Both the position numbers and the translations under genes were made by a program. A model generated the notes under the pieces. The model did not search any database. It was not told the DNA's origin and saw only the letters and a list, made by a program, of their open reading frames with translations. A stretch of DNA of 10,024 nt from Haliea sp. (lineage in GTDB: Bacteria; Pseudomonadota; Gammaproteobacteria; Pseudomonadales; Halieaceae): the NCBI GenBank assembly GCA_016704305.1, contig JADJAL010000042.1, positions 1-10,024 of the forward strand, read 5' to 3'. This document shows, one piece after another, positions 1-8,194 of this stretch (position 1 is its first letter; each line of letters begins with the position of its first letter).

Positions 1-355
1 TCGCGCATCGCCTTCCAACGCTTGCGGGCGTGCTCCGTACCTGCGCGGGCGTACGCTTTATGCTCAGGAGGGCGTCCACCCTCAGCAATGGGGCGTGGTC
101 GGAGTTCCTGTGCGCCACGGGCCGGCATTTTCGCGGCGAAGGTACGCCACGAGTCCCCAATACTTGACACGGCGAAGACTGGATCTTTTCAGGGCAAGGC
201 GCTCCCTTCAATTCAAGAAGTTGGCGCCAGCCTAGGTGATGCGGTGTGAAAATTTTGTCCAACGCGGCATGTTTACTTTTTTTTTTGACGTGCGCCGCAG
301 AACTGCCGAGTCCCGGGTGGTGGTGGGGTGGTATTGGTGGCACGAGGAACAGGCC
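1..355. other. Region without an identifiable gene upstream of the two-component operon
   Basis: No protein here is recognisable. The + strand is open from base 1 to a stop at 247-249, but the translation is rich in Arg, Ser, Cys and Pro and looks like a shadow. On the minus strand an ATG at 126-128 opens a frame of 42 codons running off the left edge; its Arg/Lys-rich product (ending near ARKRWKAMR) could be the start of a real basic protein or noise. A run of ten T lies at 277-286, with no convincing GC hairpin before it, so I do not call a terminator. The promoter of the downstream operon should lie in this region, but I see no good -35/-10 pair close to the gene. Confidence 0.4.
344..347 (+). 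promoter_or_regulatory. Ribosome binding site that selects the GTG start of the response regulator
   Basis: GAGG within cacgaggaac, 8 nt before the GTG at 356-358. The response-regulator homology begins exactly at this GTG (V/M-KILVIEDN). The open frame extends upstream to an ATG at 236, but that extension has no family similarity, so this site supports the GTG start. Confidence 0.6.
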
Positions 356-1033
356 GTGAAGATTCTGGTGATTGAAGACAACCGCGACATCCCGGCGAAT
401 ATTGCAGATTACCTGGGCCGCGGGCCATGTTTGCTGGATTTCGCCGCGACCGGCACGGCCTGCAGCTCGCCCTGCAGGAACACTACGACATCATCGTCCT
501 GGACATCATGTTGCCGGGGCTCGACGGCATGGCCCTGTGCCGCCGATTGCGCAGCGAGGGCCGCAGCGAGGTGCCGGTGCTGATGCTGACCGCCCGCGAC
601 CAGCTGGACGACAAGCTCGAAGGCTTCCAGGCCGGCGCCGATGACTATCTGGTGAAGCCCTTCTCGGTGAAAGAATTGGAAGTGCGACTGGGGCCCTGAT
701 CAAGCGCGGCGGGTTGCAAAGACGCAAACCCTGGTGGTCGGCGATCTGCACTACGACCTGCGGACATACGCCGCCACGCGCGCCGGTCTGCGCTCTGGAA
801 CTCAATCCCATTCAACGCAAACTGCTGGAACTGTTGATGCGTAACAGCCACCGCGTCGTCACCCGCGCGGAACTGGAACAACACATCTGGGGCGACGCCC
901 TGCCCGACAACGACGTATTGCGTACCCCATCTACAGCCTGCGCACTGTGGTCGACAAGCCCTTTGCGCAAAAACTCATCCATACAATCCATGGCACCGGC
1001 TATCGCCTCGTCGCTGACCAGGCGCCTGCATGA
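356..1033 (+). CDS. OmpR/PhoB-family response regulator (broken by several frameshifts)
   Basis: DNA-binding regulator phosphorylated by the kinase encoded next. Receiver domain: KILVIEDN at the GTG start with its acidic pair, the phospho-accepting Asp of VLDIMLPGLDG at 502-504, the LTARD switch segment, and the conserved Lys of VKPFS at 655-657. C-terminal winged helix: LELNPIQRKLLELLM, an RAELEQHIWG stretch, then IYSLRTVVDKPF and IHGTGYRLV before the TGA at 1031-1033. The protein is only readable by changing frame about five times: around 410-460, at 690 (a lost base in L-R-A-L-I-K), near 725, near 790, and at about 925. Once repaired it is about 225 residues, the normal size for the family, with no missing block. 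The stop overlaps the kinase start (ATGA), the usual regulator-sensor arrangement. The closest subgroup looks QseB/PmrA-like, but the signal cannot be named. Confidence 0.9.
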
Positions 1034-2280
1034 TGCAAAGAACAAGCTTGAAATTCCGTATTCTCGTGGCCTTGGTGTTGATCGTCAGCGTCACCAGCCT
1101 GCTGTTCGCCGGGGGCGTGCTGCTGATCAAGGCGCGGCTGGGCAGGCATCTTCGGCGACATGGTGGCGGCGCAAATGCGGTTGCTGACTGCGCAACTGGA
1201 AGACGGCAGTTATCACGCGGACGCCCTGTTCACGGGTTGGGAATTCCACTTTGGCGAAGCGACGGCGCAACTCCCCCGCGAGATAACGGCGCTGGCGCCT
1301 GGCTCGCATCACAGTGTCGCCACGGGAGATTTCATCTACCAGGTGGAGGTGGGGGAATGGGACGGCCGTCCAGCCTATTTGACGTACGATGTCACTGAGT
1401 GGGAGAACCAGGAGCACGCGGTGCTGTGCATGTTGCTGTATGGCCTGCTGCTGGTGCTGGTGGTTGCCATCGGGATGGGCTTGACCGCTATCCGGGCCAT
1501 CCTCGCCCCAGTGCAGACACTCTCGGAGCGCCTCACGCAGATCGAACCTGGCCAAGCCAGTCTGCGCCTCGCCGCCGATTATGTGGGCACGGAGATCGGG
1601 CAGATTGCGGCGTCCTTCGACAAGTACCAGGAGCGACTCGAGAAATTCGTGGAGCGGGAGCGCTCCTTCACGGCGGCGGCCAGCCACGAACTGCGCACGC
1701 CGCTGGCTGTAATGATGGGCGCGCTGGACGTGCTTTCGGCCAATCCGCAAAGCCCGGCTTCGCAGCGCGCACTGGAGCGTATCAGCCGCGCCTGCGCCGA
1801 AATGCTCGCCTTCATCGAGGCGACGCTGCTGTTGTCGCGGGAGGAGAGCAACCAGATCGATCAGGGCGCCGCAGCGGATGTCGTAGCGCTGGTGGAGCGC
1901 ACGCTGGACGACCATGCCGCGCAGATTGCCGAACGCTCGCTCGTGATCGTGCGCGACTACATCGGCACGCCAGTGCTGGCCCAACCGGCCAGCCTGGTGC
2001 AGATCACGGTCGGCAACCTGCTGCGCAATGCCATCGAGCATACGCGTGACGGACGCATAAAGATCCGTATCGAGGACTCGCTCATCGCGATCAGCGACAC
2101 CGGGAAGGCATTCCTGCCGACAAACTCGCACAGGTGTTTGATCGCAGCTACAGTACCAAGGCGAGCGGAACAGGCCTGGGGCTCAACCTGGTCAAACGGA
2201 TCTGCGATCGCTTCCACTGGACCATCACGCTTGATAGCGCACCCGGCCACGGAACGCTCGCCACCGTGCGATTCCAATAA
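1030..2280 (+). CDS. Sensor histidine kinase, partner of the preceding regulator (two frameshifts)
   Basis: Inner-membrane sensor of about 416 residues once repaired. An N-terminal membrane helix (ILVALVLIVSVTSLLFAGGVLL) is followed by a periplasmic segment of roughly 85-95 residues (about 1140-1410). The second helix (LLYGLLLVLVVAIGMGL) lies at about 1420-1480, followed by a HAMP-like linker. The HisKA dimerisation domain has ASHELRTPL with the phospho-accepting His at 1685-1687. The ATPase domain has an N box (NLLRNAIEHT, about 2015-2045), a G1 box DTGEGIP and a G2 box GTGLGLNLV. Two single-base breaks are needed: an extra base near 1140, between helix 1 and the periplasmic domain, and a lost G in the run at 2102-2104, which splits DTG from EGIP. 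The start overlaps the regulator stop, implying coupled translation. The periplasmic domain is not one I recognise, so the stimulus is unknown. Confidence 0.9.
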
Positions 2281-2336
2281 TGAAAAGGGTGAAAGCCTCG
2301 CTCGCAACCGGGCGATTCACGCGAAGGAGAACAGCA

Positions 2337-2931
2337 ATGCCACTACGCCGACGTTTTTACACCGTGCTGATCAGTACAAGTCTTTTGGCGCTGACCGCCT
2401 ATGCCACGGAACCGGCAGCGACTGCCGATGCGCAGATCACTGACGCACAGATCAGCAAGGCGCGCACGGCGGTCAATGCGTTGCAGACCGAACTGCAGAC
2501 AGCGCTGCAAAACGCAATGCGCGATGGCGGCCCCATCGCCGCTATCGAAGTCTGCCAGATACAGGCGCTGCCCATCACTGCAAGCATCAGTGAACAGCAC
2601 AAGCTGTACATCCGTCGCACCGCATTGAAGCTGCGCAATCCCGCCAACGCGCCGGATGACTGGGAGGCACAACAACTCGCTGATTTTGCCGCGCGCCAGA
2701 CGCGGTGAATCGTTGGCAACGATGGAAACCGTCAGCAGCGAAAGCGGCGAATTCCGTTACATGAAAGCCATACCGACCGGCGACGTCTGCACCGGTTGTC
2801 ACGGCACGCAAATTGCCGCGCCGCTGGCGAATGCGCTAAAAGAACGCTATCCCGCCGATCGGGCCACCGGTTTTGTAGCGGGTGATTTGCGCGGTGCGTT
2901 CAGTGTGCGCATCGCGGCGGATGGTCTGTAA
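2337..2931 (+). CDS. Exported Tll0287-like (DUF3365) c-type haem protein (one frameshift)
   Basis: The start ATG follows a strong AAGGAGA (2324-2330) by 6 nt. The N-terminus MPLRRRFYTVLISTSLLALTAYA is a typical Sec signal peptide, so the product is periplasmic. The mature part begins with an Ala/Gln-rich helical stretch (ALQTELQTALQNAMRDGG), then GPIAAIEVCQIQALPI and LKLRNPANAPDDWE, the hallmark order of the DUF3365/Tll0287-like family. Near the end is VCTGCHG (2788-2802), a CxxCH motif for covalent haem attachment. Reading crosses from the frame that stops at 2706-2708 into the frame ending at 2931, with one extra base near 2698; the repaired protein is about 197 residues, normal for the family. 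It is third in the regulator-kinase unit, 56 bp after the kinase stop. A role as redox or gas-responsive accessory to the kinase is inference only. An in-frame ATG at 2280 overlapping the kinase stop is the alternative start, but it would bury the signal peptide. Confidence 0.82.
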
Positions 2932-3018
2932 TCGTCGGTATTTCCCAGGCAGGCCGTGCACCATGCCATCGCACACTGAACCAGTATTTTCAGACTTTGA
3001 TTGAATTCTATTTTCCTT

Positions 3019-5371
3019 TTAACTGCCCCTTTCCAGCTTGATCACTCTTAAACGCAGGGCGTTGGCAATGACGCTGACGGAGGACAGCGACATGGCAGCC
3101 GCCGCAAAGATTGGAGAGAGAAGGATTCCTGCAAACGGATACAAGACCCCCGCCGCGATGGGAATGCCGGCAGCGTTGTAGATAAACGCAAAAACAGGTT
3201 CTGCCGGATATTGCGCATGGTCGCCAGCGACAAGTTGCGAGCCTCGACGATGCCCATCGGGTCGCCGCGCAGCGAGGGTAATACCGGCGCTTTCGATCGC
3301 CACGTCGGTACCAGTGCCATGGCCACTCCGACGTCCGCCGTGGCCAGCGCAGGTGCATCGTTGACGCCATCGCCGGCCATCAGCACCACGCGGCCTTCGT
3401 CTTTCAGACGCTGGATAATATCGCGCTTGTCTGCTGGCAGCACTTCCGCTTCCACCTCATCGATATGCAGTGTCCGGGCGACTGCCTCTGCGGATATGCG
3501 GTTGTCACCTGTCAGCATTACCACCCGGATACCCTGCTTTTGCAGGGCTGCAATGGCCGCTGCAGTGGTCTCCTTGATGGGATCGGCAATGGCCAGCAAA
3601 CCGCACACCGTGCCTTCGACCGCCGCGAAAATGACCGTGGCTCCCTGCTTGCGGAGCCGGTCGGCGTCCTCTTCAAAGCCAGCAGTAGCGACATTTTCCG
3701 ATTCCATCAACAGACGGTTGCCCAGCAATACCCGCTTGCCGTCAATGCTGCCAGTCACCCCTTTGCCATTGGGAGAATCGAAATCCTGCGCGTCTGGCAG
3801 CGCCAGGTTTCATGTCTTTGGCTTTAGCGAGAATGGCGTGGGCCAATGGGTGTTCGCTGCCCTTCTCCCAAACCACCGGCGATGCGCATCACGCCCTCGG
3901 CGGTGAATCCCTGCGCGGAAAGGATCTTTGTCACCTGCGGCTTGCCTGCGGTCAGCGTACCTGTTTTGTCCACGACCACCGTGTCTACTTTCTCCATACG
4001 CTCCAGCGCTTCGGCGCTGCGGATAAGCACCCCGCTTTGCGCGCCACGACCTATTCCGACCATGACCGACATGGGAGTTGCCAGACCCAACGCACAGGGA
4101 CAGGCAATGATCAGCACGCTGACCGCCGCGATGAGGCCGTACGCCATCGGCGGCGACGGTCCGAAAAAGGCCCATGCGACGAAGGCGATGAGCGCGATCC
4201 CGATCACCGCTGGCACGAACCAACCCGCCACTTTGTCTGCCAACCCCTGGATGGGAGCGCGACTGCGCTGGGCACTGGCGACCATCTGCACGATCCGGGA
4301 CAGCATGGTGTCACGGCCGACTTTATCCGCCCGCATGATAAAGCTGCCCTGCTGGTTGATACTGCCGCCGATCACATTGTCACCCGCCTCCTTGCTGATC
4401 GGCAGCGGCTCGCCAGTCACCATCGACTCATCCACGTTGGAGCGGCCCTCAAGCACTTCGCCGTCCAAGGGCACTTTATCGCCAGGGCGCACGCGCAAAC
4501 GGTCACCCACCTTAACCTGGTCGAGCGCCACGTCGGCTTCACCGCCCTCGCCGTCCAGCCGGCGGGCAGTGGCCGGGGCCAGGTCCAGCAGGGCCTTGAT
4601 CGCGCCCGAGGTTTTCTCCCGCGCGCGCAGCTCCAGCACCTGCCCGAGCAGCACCAGCACCACGATGACGGCAGCGGCCTCGAAATACACCGCAACCGAG
4701 CCGTCGCGCAGGCGAAAGGCATCTGGAAACACCTGCGGCGCGAGTGTCGCCACCAGGCTGTAGAGCAGTGACACACCGGTACCGACCGAGATCAACGTGA
4801 ACATGTTGAGGTTGCCGCTGACGACGGATTTCCAACCCCTTACAAAGAAAGGCCAGCCACACCAAAGCACAACTGGAGTCGCCAGCACCAGTTGAATCCC
4901 GTTGGATAGTTGCGGGCGCACGATGTGCTCGAGACCGATCAGGTGGCCGCCCATTTCGAGCGCCAGCACCGGCAGTGACAACACCAGGCCAATCCAGAAG
5001 CGGCGGGTCATATCGGTAAGTTCATCCGAGGGACCGTGGTCCAGGCTCACTTGCTCAGGTTCCAGCGCCATGCCGCAGATCGGGCAGTCACCGGGACCTT
5101 GCTGGCGGATCTCGGGATGCATCGGGCAGGTATAGCTCGCGTCTGCGGCTACAGGCTTGTCAGGTTTCTGCCCTGCGTTGAGATAGTGTTCCGGGTTCTC
5201 ATCAAACCGTGACAGGCAGCGGGACGAGCAGAAGTACCACGTTTTACCCTGATGCTGGCTGCGATGCTCCGCTGTGTGCGGATCAACCGACATACCGCAG
5301 ACCGGATCCCTGGCGGTGTGTTCACTCTCGTGCCGGTCGCCGTGGGCGTGTGAGTGCGAGTGTTCAGTCAT
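3019..5371 (-). CDS. copA: Cu(I)-exporting P1B-type ATPase with YHS and zinc-ribbon-like N-terminal domains (about five frameshifts)
   Basis: Inner-membrane pump expelling copper(I) using ATP. The N-terminus is His-rich (HSHSHAHGDRH). A YHS domain follows (DPVCGM at residues 22-27, YFCSSRC near 46-52), then a heavy-metal-binding domain (CPMHPEI at 82-88, CPICGM at 96-101); no HMA (GMxCxxC) domain is seen. The core has TGEP (319-322), the membrane CPC (424-426), the phosphorylated Asp of DKTGT (468), the SEHPLAHAI nucleotide-binding HP motif, GDGVNDAP, and in the last helices YN and MSLSS, residues typical of Cu(I) specificity. Full length is about 784 residues. Frames change near 3870, 3809, 3318 (a G lost from a run), 3278 and 3192 (a T lost from a run), yet homology is continuous, suggesting sequence error. 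It lies 14 bp after glutamate dehydrogenase on the same strand, with no strong ribosome binding site before its ATG, so translation may be coupled. It converges on the haem-protein gene. Confidence 0.93.
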
Positions 5372-5385
5372 AGAGTTAGCTGCGC

Positions 5386-6652
5386 TCAGCCGTTAAAGTA
5401 GGTTTCTGTGCCATGGGCTTCAATCGCCGCTGTCAGGCGGTCCAGGCCATGCACGTAGGCGGCGGCGCGCAGGGAGATGCCCTTTTCCCGGCTTTTGCTC
5501 CACACCTGCATCGACTCCTCCTCCATAATCTGTTTGAGGCGCTGCCGGACCTCCTCAAGGGTCCAGTAGAAGCCCTGGCGATTCTGCACCCACTCGAAGT
5601 AGGAAACCGTAACGCCGCCCGCGTTGGCGAGAATATCCGGCAGGACGGGGATACCCCGTCGATGTAGTACAGCATCCGCCTGCGCAGTCACCGGGCCATT
5701 GGCGAGTTCGAGAATGACGCCGGTGTCGATGCGTTCAGCGATATCCGCATCGATCTGATTCTCCAGCGCGGCGGGAATCAGGAGATCACACTTGAGGCAC
5801 AGTAATTCCCGGTTGTCGATCAGCGTGGCAGCGCTGTTCTGCTCGACATAGTTTGCAACCTTTCCAGACTTGTCCTTACAGGCCTTCACGGCCTTCGGAT
5901 CCAGCCCTGTGGGACAGTAAATCCCGCCGTGGGAATCGGAAATGCCGAGAATCCGCCAGCCATCATCGTGCAGCAGGCCGGCGATGTAATACCCTGCGTT
6001 GCCGAAACCCTGAATCACTGCGGCGCGCGCTCCATCGGTGCTGAGTTCCAGCTTCCTCTCAGGTGTTTGAGCACGCAAAGCCACCACGGGCGGTGGCATC
6101 CTCGCGCCCCCTGGAGCCCCCCAATGCAAGGGGTTTACCGGTAATGACCGCCGGGCTCGGATGGCCCACCAGTGAACTGTATTCGTCCGCCATCCAGCCC
6201 ATGATCATGGCGTTGGTATAGACATCGGGGGCCGGGATATCCCGCTCGGGCCCGATCATTCTCGCAAACGCATGGACATAAGCGCGGGACAGCCGCTCCA
6301 GCTCAGCTCTGGAAAGCTGCTGCGGATCGACCTTGATGGCTCCTTTGCCACCGCCGTAGGGCAAACCCGCCACGGCGCACTTGAACGTCATCCAGAAGGC
6401 CAGCGTCACCACCTCGTCCAGTGACGCATCGGGATGATAGCGGATGCCGCCCTTGGTCGGACCCCGCGTGTCGTCATAGCGACAGCGCCATGCCACGAAA
6501 GAACGCCGGGAGCCGTTATCCATCCGCAACAGCAATCGAGCTGTCAGGATTTCCTTGGGATAACGGAGCTTCTCCAGCACATCCGCGTGCACCTGTGTGT
6601 ACTTGGCCGCCTCATCCAAGTGACTGAGCGCACCCTGCAGCATCTCTTCCAC
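5386..6652 (-). CDS. gdhA: Glu/Leu/Phe/Val-type dehydrogenase, probably glutamate dehydrogenase (one frameshift zone)
   Basis: Cytosolic enzyme interconverting glutamate with 2-oxoglutarate and ammonium. The first domain carries GPTKGGIRYHP (Lys67), WMTFKCAVAGLPYGGGKG (Lys91 and the catalytic Lys103), and PAPDVYTN with the catalytic Asp143. The second domain has the dinucleotide-binding GFGNAG, CDLLIPAALENQI, ELANGPVT, and ILANAGGVTVSYFEWVQN. The full length of about 421 residues is normal. The frame is lost between about 6059 and 6100: the first part stops at 6059, and VIQGFGNAG resumes in another frame, consistent with a lost base near the GGFAC segment. The start is GTG at 6652 with AGGAG (6658-6662) 5 nt before it, preferred over an ATG three codons later. 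Coenzyme preference cannot be decided by eye. Glutamate is the likeliest substrate but leucine/phenylalanine dehydrogenases share these motifs. It sits between sdhB and copA, all on one strand. Confidence 0.92.
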
Positions 6653-6699
6653 GCTTTCTCCTTTGCCTGTTCAATAAAATTACAGCTTAACAGCAATCC

Positions 6700-7467
6700 T
6701 CAAGTGCCCTCTTGCAGCAGTCTGCGCCGGATATCGCTGATCGCCTTCATCGGATTCAGCCCTTTGGGACAGACCGTGGTGCAGTTCTGTATATCGCGGC
6801 AGCGAAACACGCTGAACTGGTCATCCAGCGCCGTCAGTCGATCGGCAGTGGCGGTGTCACGACTGTCGATCAGAAAGCGCTGCGCCTGCAGCAGGACCGC
6901 CGGACCCAAGTACTTATCCGGATTCCACCACCAGGATGGGCACCCGGATGTGCAGCAACCGCAGAGAATGCACTCGTAGAGGCCGTCGAGGCGGGCGCGC
7001 TCCTCGGGAGATTGCAGCCGCTCCGCAGTCGGCGGCGGATCATCGTTGATCAGCCACGGTTTGATGTGACGGTACTGGTCAAAGAAGAGCGTTTGGTCCA
7101 CCACCAGATCGCGTATCACCGGCATGCCGGTCAGCGGACGAATCACCAGCCGTTCAGCGGCTTTTTTTCCAACCAGTGGTGACCCGCTGCCGTAATTGCT
7201 TTTTTGGGCAACCCAGATGCCAGCCAGCACCTCGGAAACCGGTGCGACACAAGCCAACGCGTTCTGGCCATTGATGTTCATGCCATCAGAGCCACAGACG
7301 CCTTCGCGACAGGATCGGCGATAGGCGATGCCGGGGTCGCGCTCCTTCAGGTGCTCCAGTACATCGAGCACCATGCGCTGGCGGAAACTATCCTCCACCT
7401 CGTACATTTCCATCCGGGGTTCTGTATCCACTGCCGGGTTGTAGCGGTAGACCTCGACATGAATCAT
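6700..7467 (-). CDS. sdhB: Succinate dehydrogenase iron-sulfur subunit, orphan and with an internal insertion
   Basis: Electron-transfer subunit linking the SdhA flavin to quinone in complex II; 255 residues, frame intact. The [2Fe-2S] site is CREGVCGSD (Cys53, Cys58, Asp61) with Cys73 in ALAC, the Asp matching E. coli SdhB. The ferredoxin-like C-terminal domain has CILCGCCTSGCP (Cys166, 169, 172, 176) and C223/C229/C233 in FRCRDIQNCTTVCPKG, giving ligands for the [4Fe-4S] and [3Fe-4S] clusters. Other signatures are WWWNPDKYLGPA and RFLIDSRDT. Against E. coli SdhB (238 residues) it has about 20 extra residues at roughly 81-106, between LACVAPVSEV and LVIRPL. The ATG at 7467 has AAGGA (7476-7480) 8 nt upstream and the family N-terminus MIHVEVYRYNP; an ATG at 7509 is rejected. 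No sdhC, sdhD or sdhA is adjacent: the upstream neighbour is divergent and gdh follows 47 bp later. Fumarate reductase FrdB is less likely given the E. coli SdhB similarity. Confidence 0.93.
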   Translation of the reverse strand: MIHVEVYRYNPAVDTEPRMEMYEVEDSFRQRMVLDVLEHLKERDPGIAYRRSCREGVCGSDGMNINGQNALACVAPVSEVLAGIWVAQKSNYGSGSPLVGKKAAERLVIRPLTGMPVIRDLVVDQTLFFDQYRHIKPWLINDDPPPTAERLQSPEERARLDGLYECILCGCCTSGCPSWWWNPDKYLGPAVLLQAQRFLIDSRDTATADRLTALDDQFSVFRCRDIQNCTTVCPKGLNPMKAISDIRRRLLQEGT

Positions 7468-7648
7468 AGGTGTGATCCTTTGAGAATGCGGTGGGACAGA
7501 GTACCCCATTATGATTCCTAAACCTGTTGTCTTCCGGGTTGGCGCCAGTGTGTTGTCGAGGGCCTGCTACAGAAGATGGACACACCTGCGCTGTGCAGCT
7601 ACATTCGATACTTCATACCATGACTATTCTGGCAGGAGTATGAAGCAG
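7468..7648. other. Divergent intergenic region between sdhB and a small unknown gene
   Basis: About 180 bp that must hold the promoters for both directions. On the minus strand CATAAT (complement of 7508-7513) could be a -10 for sdhB, but the expected -35 position reads CGGAAG, so support is weak. On the plus strand I see no convincing sigma70 pair. AGGAG at 7634-7638 is the ribosome binding site of the rightward gene. No operator palindrome was recognised. Confidence 0.4.
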
Positions 7649-7999
7649 ATGGCTGATACAGAATCAAACATAGAAGATGCGGCGTTCAAGCAACGACAAA
7701 GAGCGTTATCGACCTGGGACAACGAGGGCGGTGCGAGTCCCGACGAAGTACATGTTGATATCCCGGAACTGACGAACACGGAGCTGGTGCACTTGCGGAT
7801 TCGTGTGATCGCGCTGGAGAACATGATCATAACGCTGCTCGCGGAAGGGTCTGATCGACAGCGTGAAGTTGCTCGGGAAATGGCCACCTATATCCAGCCG
7901 CGAGCAGGCTTCACCCAGCACCCGCTCACCATCAAGGCGGCGAGGCAGATGAATGACATGGTCAGTCGCGCAGAGCATTTTCGGACTGTGCAGCCATGA
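7649..7999 (+). CDS. Small hypothetical protein, unrecognised
   Basis: 116 residues, no membrane segment or signal peptide, so probably cytoplasmic. The N-terminal third is acidic and polar and probably disordered (MADTESNIEDAAF, then EGGASPDEVHVDIPE). The rest looks helical and ordered: TELVHLRIRVIALENMIITLL reads as an amphipathic helix with heptad-like Leu/Ile/Val spacing that could mediate dimerisation. It is followed by SDRQREVAREMATYIQPRAG, then HPLTIKAARQMNDMVSRAEHF. Start choice: AGGAG (7634-7638) is 10 nt before the ATG at 7649; an in-frame ATG at 7640 is only 1 nt from that site and is unlikely. Further upstream codons to 7511 are open but lack a ribosome binding site. It is divergent from sdhB and converges on the methyltransferase. 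I do not recognise a family and propose no function. Confidence 0.75.
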   Translation: MADTESNIEDAAFKQRQRALSTWDNEGGASPDEVHVDIPELTNTELVHLRIRVIALENMIITLLAEGSDRQREVAREMATYIQPRAGFTQHPLTIKAARQMNDMVSRAEHFRTVQP

Positions 8000-8194
8000 C
8001 GAGGGCGACGCTATAAATCGTACTCAGGCACTCCGCGCTTATTGTTACCGCTGCTGGGACTCCATGTAACGTCGAAGAAGGTGGTTAATGCGCGCTCTCG
8101 CAAAACAGGGATGCTTGTGGGATAGAGCGCCAATCTTTCGCACATCCGCGCACAGCAAATCCAACCCTGTATCAATCTGATGTAGCGCCAGTTT
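8000..8194. other. Convergent intergenic region, nothing identified
   Basis: 195 bp between the stop of the small hypothetical gene and the stop of the methyltransferase gene. I see no ORF with coding character, no strong terminator hairpin and no tRNA. A weak GTTAC...GTAAC inverted repeat near 8044-8072 has only five paired bases. Confidence 0.35.

Noticed and set aside
164..192. TTGACA at 164-169 as a -35 box for the two-component operon
   Set aside because: The hexamer at 17-bp spacing (TTTCAG) is a poor -10 and the site lies about 190 bp before the gene.
277..286. Run of ten T as an intrinsic terminator
   Set aside because: No stable GC hairpin precedes it and no gene is recognised upstream on the + strand.
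2095..2110. Programmed ribosomal frameshifting as the cause of the kinase and other breaks
   Set aside because: Too many breaks in unrelated genes, in both directions, without slippery heptamers plus downstream structures; indel error is simpler.
1127..2131. Long minus-strand open frame of 334 codons opposite the histidine kinase
   Set aside because: It lies antisense to clear kinase motifs, is rich in Arg, His and Gln, and shows no family features: a GC-rich shadow.
3812..4771. Long plus-strand open frames opposite the copper ATPase
   Set aside because: They are antisense to unmistakable P-type ATPase motifs and have low-complexity compositions.
5700..5730. ELANGP in glutamate dehydrogenase as an abnormal nucleotide-binding motif
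   Set aside because: Variants of this form occur in ordinary bacterial glutamate dehydrogenases, so it is not a defect.
7467..7509. Upstream ATG at 7509 as the sdhB start
   Set aside because: The extra 14 residues have no family similarity, and the ATG at 7467 has a good ribosome binding site and matches the family N-terminus.
8041..8075. Inverted repeat GTTAC...GTAAC as an operator or attachment site
   Set aside because: Only five paired bases around a long loop; expected by chance.
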